This document shows positions 31,407 to 43,494 of a DNA stretch of 64,000 nt, piece by piece. The stretch comes from Buddleja alternifolia (lineage: Eukaryota; Streptophyta; Magnoliopsida; Lamiales; Scrophulariaceae): NCBI GenBank assembly GCA_019426215.1, contig CM033394.1, positions 18,682,195-18,746,194 on the forward strand, read 5' to 3'. The notes beneath the pieces were generated by a model that saw only the letters and a program-made list of their open reading frames with translations, was not told where the DNA came from and searched no databases. Every line of letters starts with the position of its first letter. Position 1 is the stretch's first letter. Position numbers and translations under genes: made by a program.

Positions 31407-33060
31407 CTTTCATTGTTTTCTTTTTGTCGTTGGCTTAGCAGTCTTTTGTTTCCCAATGGCACGACCATTTTTTTTAGTACACTGACGAACTGATGGATTA
31501 ATCCATATCTCCTCTTGGTGATCTTGTCGCATATACAATTCATCATCACTTATATCCAAGTCATCGTCACTATCAATTGATTGTGAATCACCTAATGAGA
31601 TAGGATTTTCTCCATCGTCTTCACTTTCTTCATAATCATCATCAATACAAGTATTTTTGTTTGACGATAAAACAATGGACCAACTCTTATCAATAGGATC
31701 GGTGACAAAAAACACTTGCTTAGCTAGTGATACCAAAATGAAAGGTTCATCTTTGTATCCCACCCTTTCAAGGTCTACTCGAGTGAAGCCTGTTTCACTA
31801 TTATTGACACCATTTTTATTGTCAATCCACCTACACCCAAATACAGGCACCTAAAACCAACTATAATCAAGCTCCCATATACGTTCAATCACTCCATAAT
31901 ATGATAAATCGGCATAGATAAGGTTATTATCTTCCGCACTTGAGATATGCATTGCTTGAGCTACAAGACTCACCCCACTATTCTGCATTGTATTTCGTTC
32001 ATCTTAGTCTTTTGTATAGAATCTGAGACCATTTGTACGATAACCTGAATAAGAAAATACTAGTCTGTCCGAACTCATCGACAACCGTGTCAATTTATCT
32101 AAAACTGAAAGTGGTTTCTCTTCAATATGCTTTTGGAACCAATCAATGAAACTCTTGTTATGATTTCTTGAAATCCAGCTCTCATTTTTAATTGGATTGA
32201 ACCTCCTATGTTGGTTCATATGCTTTTCAACATATGCGTCAACCTCATCGGTGTTATAGAGCAAATAGAGGTGTGCCTGCTCCCTTTGTGTAATAGGAAC
32301 ACTAACTAATTGATTTCCAATTATGCTTTTTCCTTCTGTTCTCCTTCCCATAACATGAGACTTTGGAAGCTCTGCAACATTAGAATGTGACAGAAATTCG
32401 ATGCAAAATGTAAGGGCTTCATCAACCATGTACCGTTCAACAATGTAACCTTCCGGTCGACTACGATTTTTCACATAGCCTTTCAATACCTTCATATAAT
32501 GCTCATCCGGATACATAGATCTCATAAAAGCCGGTCTACATAGTTATGTCTCTCTAACCAAGTGAATAGGTAGGTGAGTCATTATATTAAAAAAAGTAGG
32601 TGGAAAATACATCTCAAGCTCACACAAAGTGATGACAATTTGTTTTTGAAGTTGAGGAAATTGTTCAGGATCAAAAACCTAGCTCCTCATTGCTTTGAAG
32701 AAGAAACACAATCTAGTTATCGTGTCTCTCACCTTTTTTGGCAAAATGGCCCATATAGCAATTGGTAGCAAATGATCCATGATTACATGACAATCGTGAG
32801 TTTTCATGTGCTTTAGCTTCAAGTCCTTCATTGATACAAGACTGCTAATGTTTGAAAAATACCCTTCTGGAACTTTCACTCCATTAAGAAACTCACATAA
32901 TGCAATTTTTTCTTTCCTGGATAGAGTGTGAGCTGCTGGAGGTAAATAAGTATGTTTCCCCTTATTTGTTGGTGCTAATCTACCTCTTATCTTCACTTCA
33001 ACCAAGTCTTACCTTGCCTTTTACGCCATCTTTTATCTTTTCGGTTACATTTAGAAGTGT
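31407..33060 (-). pseudogene. CACTA element 1 TNP2-type transposase, 3' part
   Basis: Resumes the gene interrupted at 55465 after the copia insertion. Readable frames at 33005-32679 (APTNKGKHTYLPPAAHTLSR, KTHDCHVIMDHLLPIAI), 32525-32004 (SMYPDEHYMKVLKGYVKNR, NRSRPEGYIVERYMV) and 31850-31410 (FGCRWIDNKNGVNNSETG, DISDDELYMRQDHQEEIWI, ending in a basic KTAKPTTKRKQ). These correspond to the DUF4218 and DUF4216 regions that follow the Transposase_21 core in plant En/Spm-type transposases. Several stops and frameshifts separate them. It aligns closely with 59550-61160 of element 2. Confidence 0.85.
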
Positions 33061-33065
33061 ACCAA
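33061..33065 (+). other. Target-site duplication (left) of the copia element
   Basis: ACCAA immediately before the LTR start; the same five bases follow the right LTR at 55460-55464. Removing the element and one copy restores gtgtaccaatgacactatc, which matches CACTA element 2 (59490-59505, reverse complement) and the transposase reading frame. Confidence 0.93.
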
Positions 33066-34551
33066 TGTTAGGAAATTTCATGTTAGATATTTTGATGATG
33101 ACAAGATAGGATTCAATGTTAGACCTCAAATAAAATGTAAGTTTATGTTTTCCATAGATCATTGTTTAAGCGTTTCAAAGTTTGTAATTTTGTTTAGGCT
33201 TGTAATTTTTATCTTTGTAGATTTTAGACTAAGTATTAGATACTGAATCACTAATAGAATTCTAGGTGAGTCTATTAGAGAAGAAGTTGACGATCAGCGT
33301 CTGAAGTCAACCAGAGATGAAGATTTGTCTCTTAGCGTCCGTCAAACGCTAAAGGACCTTTTTCAGGATTTATGGATCAAGCGCTCAAAGCACTTAAGCG
33401 AGCAATGACAAATTCACCTGAAATAAATCCTCAAGTCACGAAGGACTTAAATGCAATCAGTCAACTAACATTCATTTCCAACGGGAAATAAATTCAAATG
33501 CATTAAATGCCTGATAAGAGCATTAAATGTGATAAGCTACTGTGACGTGTGGACAAGCCACCTTTTTGACAAGACTGTCAGAACTTCAGAGTTCATAGCT
33601 GCTACCATCCAATCGGTGCCAGCAGTGTTTCAGGAATGTCAGGCTTTAGGTAGAATCACGCACTGCGTGAAAGGTACGCTCCTACATGTATCCAACGGAT
33701 AGATCCCAAGAATTGCCTATAAATACCTTACCTTCAGCAGACCCTAAAAAGTACGGTACAAAACATTTACAAGAGAAAATTACGTACACAAGAAAAAGCT
33801 TAGAATCTCCATAGCCAAAATTCCTTCAAGCTTTTTATCTACATTCCAGACAGTCACAAATATCTCAAACATCTTCCAAAAAAGAAACCTAAATTCCCAT
33901 TGAGATATTCCAAGTTGTTTGATCTTCCTAAATACAAACAAACCCTTGTGACAAAAACCTCAACCTTTCATCTGAGTGAGAGAAGTTGTTGAAACTCATT
34001 ACAGGCAGTATTTCTGAGTGATAGAAGCTTGTAGAAGACGATCTTCATTGGTGCTGAAATCTGTGTGATCAAGGAGCCCGAGATCATTTTCATTCTTTAC
34101 TATCTTGTAGAAGATTCTGTGTGATTCTTTGATAATCATCTTAGTAATTTCCTCCAAGTGAAAAAAGAGAAGAAGGACGTAGCTGGGATTACATCACCCA
34201 GTGAACCTTACAAATTATTGTGTCATTTATATTTTACTGTCTTATATCTGTCATTTTACATTATTATAAAAGACAAGTAAAATTGCAAAGCGATTAAATT
34301 ATCTAAAAGAACGCTAAAAATCATTTCCGCTGTGCTAACCTTGATTAAGTGATCTAAGTGTTACCCTACTTTGGTAAATTGCTAAACTCACTAAGTCTAA
34401 GTTATCTTTACTCAAGCGCCTGACCCAAGCGCTCAGCCTTCCAAGCGTTCAGATCTTTGAAAAGTAACACGAAATTTTTGAAGTTTAGAAAGACTTCAGG
34501 GTCTATTCAACCCCCCCTCTAGACCCTTTCGTATGCCACCTGGGACCACCA
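33066..34551 (+). repeat. 5' LTR of the copia element
   Basis: 1,486 bp, TGTTAGG to CCACCA. TATA box tgcctataaataccttac around 33717-33725. It is rich in aagcg/cgctt phrases, for example atcaagcgctcaaagcac and cccaagcgctcagcc. It ends with a C-run and cctttcgtatgccacctggg, shared with the LTR at 61909-63330. Confidence 0.9.
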
Positions 34552-34553
34552 AG

Positions 34554-34565
34554 TGGTATTAGAGC
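34554..34565 (+). other. Primer-binding site of the copia element
   Basis: TGGTATTAGAGC two bases after the LTR. It matches the initiator tRNA-Met site used by plant copia elements with one change (C to T at base 7). Confidence 0.8.
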
Positions 34566-34669
34566 GGCTGAATTAGAAACCTAAGCGTTTCCGAGCATAA
34601 CTGCTTGTTCAGGTCCATTTGTTTTTTTAACTTAGTCGCCTTCAATTTTCTCTTTAAAAACATCTCATT

Positions 34670-36549
34670 ATGGCTTTCAACAAAATGCCTAAGTTGGTAG
34701 AGTCAAATTTTGATTCTTGGAAACTTAGAGCATTCGCTTACTTGTGCTCTTGCGATAGTGAAATGTGTGATGTAATTACAGGTGGTCCCATTCAGATTAT
34801 GAAAGTTGTAACTCGAGCCCCTGGAGCAACCGAGGCCACTCCAGATGGTTATGTCGAGAAACCGAAGTTAGAATGGACGCCTGAGGATCGAAAAAGAGCA
34901 AATCTAGATAATGTTGGACGAAGTGCACTTTACTCAGCGTTAGGAGACAACGATGCATTATTCAACAAGATCAAGCAATGTAAGACTTCCAAAAAAATAT
35001 GGGATAAGCTGGCTATAGTGTGTGAAGGATCAACACAAATGAAGGAGAATAAGCTTTCCATAGCCATGCAAAGATTTGAGCATTTCAAGATGCAGCCCAA
35101 TGAAGAAAACTATGGAATCAAATGAAGAAAAGGAAATGGCTTTATTGGTCAGAGAAATCCTATCGGACAAACGTCATTTCAGACTCCTCTCCCGACTCCA
35201 GCGCCTCAGTATCAAGCGCCAGTGTACTCTGCACCTCAACCAGTGAGGCTAGTTCCATACCAAGCGCCTCCGTTCCCTACTCAAAATCTCTCAGCGCTAG
35301 TAGTCTCAAAGCGATTACCCACTGAACAGAAAATGAAAACTAATTTGTGTTATAATTGCAGGAAACCAGGGCACTACCAGGTAAATTGCCCTTATCCAAA
35401 TGTGTCAAAGCCCTCAAGGCAAGACTATGCGGATAGAAACCAATTCAGGAGCAACCTTCGCCAACAAGGTTTGCTAGCGGAATCTGAACCACTCTCCGCA
35501 CCTGAAGAGGATTTGGAATCATCAGATGAAAGTAGTGATGATGAGCCTACAAGCGACTTAGCGTTGATTTGTCTTATGGCAAGAGATGATGAAGCGTCTG
35601 ACGACTCGCTACCAGAGGTAATCAATGAATTATCAATTCCTCTTTCTTATGATGAATTACTTGACAAAGTCAAAGAATACTACAATGAATGTCAAGAAGT
35701 TGCCAAAATATATCAAAATGATCTCGCTATTATCTCATCACTCACAAGAGATAAAGTGACGCTCAGAGCAGAGTTGCGAGTTCAGCAACAGTGCATTGAG
35801 AAGAACCAATCACTTGAGAGTGAAATTATTCAATTAAAAATGATCTTGATATATTAGTCAAGAGAGAAGCTGATCTGATCGCTAGACTTGCCAAATCAGA
35901 GCAGCTCATCTCATCATTATCAAAAGCTTCTAGAAACTTGGATAATGTGACTGAGGTAACTAGATTATTTGGTGAAAAGACCGGTTTAGGATGCAATAAA
36001 TTCGGTAAACAACCAAATAAATCTAATGTTACGGCAAACAACAAAGGAAAGGGTGTTCTATTTGTTGAGAAAAGTTCACAAAGTCAAACGCTGAATGAAC
36101 CGAGCAACAACGGTACGAGGCCAAATGAGAAAGCCAAAGCTGACTCAGGCAAGGGAAAGACAAAGGCAAATGATTCACAGAGAAAAGTTCATCCAAACGC
36201 TCAAAAGGCTAAGGATAAACCTAACCACTGTGAATCAAGCGCTAAGCGTCAAGCACCAAAAGTGCAACCCAAGCCAGCGCCATGGAAATACCAGCGTCCA
36301 TATCCAAGACAGTCAAGATCATATTATCGATACTATGATGATTATGACTATGACTATGATTATGACTACTATTATAATCGAAGATATTATTACACACCCA
36401 AAAAGCACACACAACACGATGTGAAACCCAAGAAGGCCAGTATTCCTAAAATGAAGACTAGGCAAATATGGGTTCCTAAAGTTCTAATTCAAACCAAAGT
36501 TACTAACGCTGAAGGACCCAAAACAACATGGGTACCTAAGAAGAATTAG
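34670..36549 (+). pseudogene. Copia gag, internally deleted and frameshifted
   Basis: Starts MAFNKMPKLVESNFDSWKL, the opening of copia Gag; ADRKRANLDNVGRSALYSAL-type text follows at the centre (34900-34960). The frame stops at 35123 just after NEENYGIK, and the capsid core normally following is short or missing. Reopened sequence (35222-35857) has one CCHC zinc knuckle (CYNCRKPGHYQVNC) and an acidic stretch (SSDESSDDEPTSD). A one-base shift near 35840 leads to a K-rich and Y/D-rich tail (YYDDYDYDYDYDYYY) ending in TTWVPKKN. The zinc knuckle binds element RNA. The tyrosine-aspartate tract is unusual but seen in long SIRE-type Gags. Confidence 0.78.
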
Positions 36550-36562
36550 AATTGTCCTTTAA

Positions 36563-39500
36563 ATGCAGGTACCTAGAGCCAGCACCGATACTTCAGTTTG
36601 GTACATTGATAGTGGATCGTTAAGACACATGACTGGTTCCAAAAATCTTCTAGTCAACTATCAAGCTACCAACGGCCCTCAAGTTATATTCGGTAATAAC
36701 TCCAAAGAAAAAACCAAAGGTATAGGTATCATGCATAGGGGGAACATCATGATCAGTGATGTATATTACGTTGAGGGTCTTAAGCATAACCTGTTAAGCA
36801 TTTGTCAATTTTGTGATAAAGGCTTTGAAGTAAAATTCTCAAGCGACTTCTGCTACGTTAACGACGCTAAGACTAAGTCTACTAAATTAAGAGGAAAAAG
36901 AACAAACAATGTGTATTTAGTAGATTGGGATTCCACATCTGATAACAACCCCACATGCTTTGTTGCTAAAAGTCAAAATGAATTGGGTTGGTTATGGCAT
37001 AGAAAAATGAATCACCTCAACTTCAAGGCAATCTCTCAGTTAATATCGCTAAATCTTGTAGAAGGATTACCTAAGGGTTCCTTTCAGAAAAATCGCTTAT
37101 GTGATGCATGCCAAATGGGTAAACAAGTTAAATCATCTTTTAAAAAGAAACCATGTCTATCTACTTCTAGAGTTCTTGAACTATTGCATCTAGATTTGTT
37201 TGGCCCTATTCAAATCATGAGTGTTAGTGGTAAAAAGTACTCGCTAGTAATAGTTGATGATTTCTCTCGCTATACATGGGTAGAATTTCTAGCGACCAAA
37301 GATGAAACTAGTGTCAAGCTCACAACGCTAATTCGTCAAATGCAAAATTCGAAAGATCTAAGGGTGACGAGAATGAGAAGCGATAGAGGAACTGAATTTA
37401 CTAACCAATTTGTTGAGAAGTTTTGTACAGATTTAGGAATACTTCATGAGTATTCTGCTCCTAGAACACCTCCACAGAATGGAGTTGCTGAGCGACGGAA
37501 CAGAACGCTTAAAGAAGCCGCAAGGACGATGTTAGTAGAGTCCAAGCTGCCTCAAAGGTTTTGGGCCGAAGCCATCAACACCGCTCGCTACACTCAGAAC
37601 CGGTGTATGATCAACAAGCAACATGAGAAGACTCCATATGAGTTGTGGAAGGGACGTAAGCCTAACGTTTCATATTTTCATATTTTTGGTTCAAAATGTT
37701 TCATTCATAACAATGAATCCCAAAGCCTAAAGACATTTGATCCTAAATTGGATGAGGGAATCTTTCTAGGATATGCCAAAAATGGAAAGAGCTTTCGCAT
37801 CCTAAATAAGATCAAATCAAAGGTTGAAGAATCCATTCATGTTGTGTTTGATGATGCTAACCAAGAACCGAGTAAGGTTAATCCTGATGATGTAGGAATT
37901 GAAGATCTCACCCAACAAGCGTCACAAATCAATCTTGGTGATGATAGTGATGACGAAGATGATGAGATTCGTGTACCTTTTCCTAAGGATACTCGTGAGG
38001 TTAACAATAATGATAATGTCAGAATTGCTGATGATCATGAAGAGAATGATCATCAAGAGCAGATTGGAACTATGAATGATGCAGCGTCTACGCAAGAGAC
38101 AAATGAGAATTAAGTGATTGATAATCAAGAGTCTCTCAACCCGTTCCAACCAGACCGCAAATGGCTTAGAGACCATCCACCAGAGCTAGTGATTGGAGAT
38201 ATTGAAGCACCTGTTAGAACTAGGTCCGCTATAATTAATGAGGCCATGTTCGCAAGCTTCCTATCTCAAATGGAACCAAAGAAAGTGGATGAAGTGCTTA
38301 GTGATTCAAGTTGGGTAGAAGCAATGCAAGAAGAGCTTAACCAATTTGAGAGAAGCAAGGTTTGGACACTAGTACCAAGACCAACTCACCAAGGAGTTAT
38401 TGGGACTAGATGGGTTTTTAGGAACAAGATGGATGAAGATGGCATTGTTATAAGAAACAAAGCCAGACTAGTCGCTCAGGGTTATTGTCAAGAAGAGGGA
38501 ATTGATTTTGATGAAACATATGCCCCAGTAGCCCGTCTTGAAGCGATTAGGATGTTCCTAGCGTTTGCCGCATTCAACAAGTTCACAGTATACCAAATGG
38601 ACATGAAGAGTGATTTCCTGAATGGTAAACTCCAAGAAGAAGTATATGTGGAGCAACCTCCAGGATTCACCAACAACCATAGCAAGAGTATGGTCTACAA
38701 ATTGTATAAGGCACTCTATGGCCTTAAACAAGCACCAAGAGCATGGTATGACACTCTCTCTATCTTCCTTATTGGTAAAGGCTTTTCAAAAGGCAGCGTT
38801 GATACAACGTTATTTAAAATTACCCATAATGAAGATATTCTCTTAGTCAAATTTATGTCGATGATATTATATTTGGTTCTACAAATAAGCGATTGTGTGA
38901 GAAATTTTCGAAAATTATGCAAGATCAATTTGAAATGAGCATGATGGGTGAATTAACTTTCTTCTTAGGATTACAAGTTAAACTACTCACTACTGGAATA
39001 TTTATAAACCAAGCTAAATATACTAGAGATATGATTAAGAAATTTGGTATGGAAAATGCATCATCTTCAAAAATTCCAATGAGCCAAACGCTTAAGTTAC
39101 ATAAAGATGAAAGTGGGAAGAAAATCGATATCACTAACTATAGAGGTATCATTGGATCACTTCTTTATCTTACTGCTAGTAGACCTGATATTATGCTTTC
39201 GGTATGCATGTGTGCACGATTTCAATCTGACCCTAGAGAATCACACTTAAATGCTACCAAGAGAATCCTTAAATACCTAAAAGACACACAAAATGTAGGC
39301 TTATGGTATCCACAGGACTCTCCTTTTGAACTAATTGGTTATTCAGACGCAGATTTTGCAGGATGCAAAATAGATAGAAAAAGTACTAGTGGTACATGTC
39401 AATTTCTAGGTGATAGACTAGTTTCGTGCCATAGTAAGAAACAACAATCCATAGCGACTTCTACCGCTGAGGCAGAGTATGTAGCCACTGGAAGCTGTTG

Positions 39501-39801
39501 TGCACAAATCCTTTGGATGAGGCAACAACTTAGAGATTATGGAACAATCCTAGGTCCTACCCCAATCCATTGTGATAACCAAAGCGCTTTAGCTATGACC
39601 CAAAATCCTGTCCTTCATTCTAGAACCAAACACATTGACATTAGATACCATTTCTTGCGTGACCATGTTTAAAAGAAAGATATCTCCATGCATTTCATTG
39701 GAACTGACAAACAATTGGCAGATATCTTCACCAAAGCGCTCAACGAACAACGCTTTCTCACTCTGAGAAGTGAATTAGGTATGATTGACTTAAACGCTTA
39801 A
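36563..39801 (+). pseudogene. Copia pol: protease, integrase, RT, RNase H, broken
   Basis: Protease YIDSGSLRHMTG (36600; the Cys usual after DSG is Leu). Integrase with WHRKMNHLN...CDACQMGK zinc module and Asp-Asp-Glu at HLDLFGP (37185), RSDRGTEF (37380) and NGVAERRNRT (37490). An in-frame TAA at 38111-38113 separates this from RT ([34 protein letters not shown]). A single-base loss just before the catalytic box shifts frame; [10 protein letters not shown] itself is intact in the new frame (38850-38880). RNase H follows (YSDADFAG, STAEAEYVA, CDNQSALAM), with a stop at 39670 inside the final stretch, which runs on to GTDKQLADIFTKAL and ends at 39801. Three breaks in otherwise well-conserved sequence indicate moderate age. 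Confidence 0.88.
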
Positions 39802-40581
39802 ATCATAAAACATCATATTTATAAGCATAAAATCTAGGGGGAATCCACCTTTGTTTATGTCTAAAGAGTTTATCAAAAATCTCGAAATGAGTCATCAATT
39901 TTAGGGGGAACTTTAAAATTGTACTTATCTCAATATATCAAGGGGCTGCGATAAAAAATGACTTTTAAAATCCTAAGCATTGATCACTAGCGCTTATCTT
40001 TTATAAATCCAAGCGATTGATTTTTTTTAAAGGACTTCAGCGTTGAAAGAATTCCCACTTCAACGCTAAGTAACTTTCTTTCAAAAATTCATGCATAGTT
40101 TTCATTGCTAAAGGAAACGTGTGGATAAGTCCAAAAGATCAGATTTGATAACTATCCACACGTGCCTATCAAATCGAACTGACGGTTATGATCCCTATCT
40201 AAACCTAGGTGGTTCAGTAATTGCATGAGTCTGAGTATGTGTCAGTGTACTATCAGGTGCGTGTATTTCACGCTGAAAATTTCAAATTTTCTCAAACGTT
40301 TTCAAAAAGTAATTGCGGACACGAAAATATTACAGTACCCTATTTTACCGCACTTTTTGACATCCGAAGTTATGTGTACACGGTTCAGATTCCTTCTTCC
40401 ATTAACTTCTATACACGTGTCATTCATCTACCATCTGAGAATTTATTTTTGCCTCCAATTTAAACCTTTCAAAAACTTTACGGTAAACCTTTATCACTTC
40501 CAAATTCTTCTACTGTAAAAGTTATTTCTCTCAAAAGGCAAGAACTTCTCTCATTCTTTCAAAAGCTTCCAACTTTCAGCA
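39802..40581 (+). other. Spacer between copia pol and the extra ORF
   Basis: Non-coding. Contains two purine-rich tracts (aatctagggggaatcc near 39831 and ttttagggggaacttt near 39900) resembling plus-strand primers; in SIRE-type elements such tracts occur right after pol. Small open frames at 40221-40518 have no domain. Confidence 0.55.
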
Positions 40582-41847
40582 ATGGCACCCAAAGCTTCAA
40601 AATCTTCAAAATCATCCAAGTCTGACATCGGAAAAACTTCCCGTACTGAAAAACCAGTTACGGTTAACGCCGAATTTTTGATTAACTGGGACTACCTTTA
40701 TGAGAACCAGAACTTTCCTCTTCGAACGGTTCTTCCACGCGTTCAAGAATCTGGTTTGAGAGATATGATCACTACTTTGAAGAAGAATCTCTCTATTTTT
40801 TCAACAATGCCCAGATTTCTGAAGACGAAACTTCCATATCCTGCGTCTTCCCTTTTGCTAAAGAGACCTTTGTTCTCACTCCCTCCTTGATTTCTTCATT
40901 GCTGATTCTGCCCAATGATGGCACTGAGGTCGAAAACGTCACTCTCGGAGATGCTACAAAAGTCTGGGAGTTGATAAAGAAAGAAGATGTTGATACTGCG
41001 TATGAGCCAAACTTCAAGAAAAACGATATGAAGGGCGAATACGTTATTCTCGCTGATCTATGTTAAAAAATGATCGAATGCAGAAAAGGGACATTCGATA
41101 AAGTCACAAACGTTCAGTACAAGATGATGGTGGCCATTCTGACCAAGTTAAAAGTTAACTGGTCTCTCTACGTTTTTAATAGCTTCAAGGCAGCGATGGA
41201 CAAGTCAGTAAATCCCAAGCCCTATGGGATTGTGCTAAGTCGTATTCTTAGCGCTTGCGGTTATACAAAATCTTTTGCCACAAAGATTCCAGCTTCCAAA
41301 TTCTACGGCAGAAAGATGATTAGTGGAATGCTCAAACCTCGAAAACATGGTGGAGCAGAGGTTCCCAAAGAAGAGCTTCAGCGACTCCAAGCCGAAGGAG
41401 TTGTTCGAAGTGATGATGAAGATCAAGCGTCTTCCACTTCATCATCATCCTCGTCCTCTGAAGAAGTGGTGGTGAAGCGATCTAAGAGAAAGATAGTTCT
41501 CAAAGTCACTGAGCCATCCAAGTCAGCAAAGAAACAGAAGCCTGAACCAAAGAAGAAGAAGCCGGAGCCCAAAAAGAAGCAAAAGATTCCTTCTCCCCCT
41601 CCTAAATCTCTATCCCCTCCTCCAGCGTTTACCTTATCCGTTCCCGAGGAAGAAGAGGAAGCAGTGGCCGAAGAAGTACCGCTTGCACGAAGGCGTACTC
41701 CTACCTCTACTCCAGCAGCATCCTCTAGCGCTACAGCAAAACAAGCGCTTAGAGAGTCAGCGAGTGTTCCTTCTTCTGACGTTGTTCCCGAAGTCAGCTC
41801 AGATCCTCAAGCCGTTTCTCCATCTGAAAGGCTTTCCAATGTTCAGG

Positions 41848-41920
41848 GTAAGTATTTTCTAAGCAAATTATTCTATCCTTTCCTCGTTAGTCTCTAGCAC
41901 TAGGATAAAAACTCTTTCAG
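41848..41920 (+). other. Candidate intron 1 in the copia extra ORF (73 bp, phase 1)
   Basis: Donor CAGG|GTAAGT, acceptor actctttcag|ca. Left unspliced, the frame runs into a stop at 41895; removed, it continues in frame as VQ-A-PSEADIHY. The size is near the lower limit for plant introns. Confidence 0.6.
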
Positions 41921-42100
41921 CACCAAGTGAAGCAGATATTCATTATGTTCTCAACACTCTTGAAGAACTAAATATCCCAATTCATGCTGATCTAATAACT
42001 TCTTTTATCGATTTAGAACTCGAAGAAGAAGTTCAGGAGCCTGAGGAACTTGTCTAAGAATCAGATCAAGCGACTGAGATAGTCGATAATATTCCTCAGG

Positions 42101-42183
42101 GTAAGCGATGTAGTCCTTTTAGTTTATAATTTCTACTTAGTAGGAATTTTTGCTTGCTTTTCTCAATCGCTTACATGTATCAG
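42101..42183 (+). other. Candidate intron 2 in the copia extra ORF (83 bp, phase 1)
   Basis: Donor CAGG|GTAAGC, acceptor catgtatcag|ctcaag. Contains in-frame stops and is T-rich. Removal joins NIPQ to A-QDGPQETPT in frame. Donor context and phase match intron 1, suggesting the exon-intron pair arose by internal duplication. Confidence 0.6.
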
Positions 42184-43494
42184 CTCAAGATGGACCTCAA
42201 GAGACACCTACCGCTGATGCCCCTCCACTCTCGGAGATTCCCATTGAAATAGACATGGACATGGCAACTGTTGCAGATATCGCTAAGAAAGCATCTCAAG
42301 ACCTTCCTGACGCTGAAACATCATCAGCCAGTGAAGCGACTTTAAACGCTGAGCGATCGATAGAAGTGGCCCCCATCCCAACAGAAGCTATTGCCCTCGT
42401 TCCTACGCCAACAGGACCTCCTCCTCGTGTCATTGACTTCTTCCCGCGCGGATATCATCCAGATGTTGAATTTTATTATGCCGCCCGAGAACGTGACACT
42501 CAAACGCTTGCTGAGTCGGAAATCCAATTTCAAACAACTCTTCATCGGCCTGATCTTTCAGACTCTTACCAGTTTGAAATTCTTGAGCGTTTTGCTGATC
42601 TAGGTCTATATAACCTGGAGCGTCTTCAATCACGCCTTGAATATATTCATCGTCCAGCATTCAACAGATCCGAATTTCACGAGAAGCGATTCAATTTCAC
42701 CGGTCGCTCAGACGAGTCCTTTTATCCTCTTTGATCAAACAAGATTGTTTTCAAAAACTCCCACATGGGTGATTGGAACAAAAATCCAGACGAGGAAGAT
42801 CTCAACAAGCTAGGCTGTTCGACTCTCCCCTCCGTCGTCAAGTCTCCTCATAACGCTCTCTCTCCTAATCCACTTAAGTTATGGAAAGGAAAAGGACCGC
42901 TTGTTGCGGAGCGCCCAAATCCGGTCAACTCTTGGATAGAAGATGAGGCTCGTGAATATCTTGCCAGATTATGGGCTGAGGACTATGAAGAAGAAACGGA
43001 ACTCTTTTAGAAATTTCTCGCCGCTAGAAAAGATCAAGCTAAAGCTATCAAGCTTGGCAAGAGATGGATGATGAATACAGCCAGCTGGGCTGAAGAGTTT
43101 GTTTTGCATTTCTACACCCTCGATGAACTCGTGAAATATCCATTCCTATTTCAGTTTGGAATAGAGTACAGACGCAGAGGATATGCAACCTTCCTGCTCC
43201 AACAACGTCAGTTTATTGCAGGGAATGTTAGCGCCTTGCCACAATATTGCCAACCCATCGAAAGCTACATTCGCCAGCAACTTGCCTTACACAGCCAAGG
43301 CGGACGCTACGTGTTGCATCCTCATGAAGGGTTTGTTCAACGAGTCTTTCTTGACCTGAATGAAGACACTTCATCAAGTAAACAACCAATTCTTCCAGGC
43401 CAAAGTCAGATTCATGTTGATGTTTCGAATGAACACGCTGAGTTTGCTGAGTTCCACAGAACTATGAGAGCAGTGTTTGAAAATGCCCAAGCGC

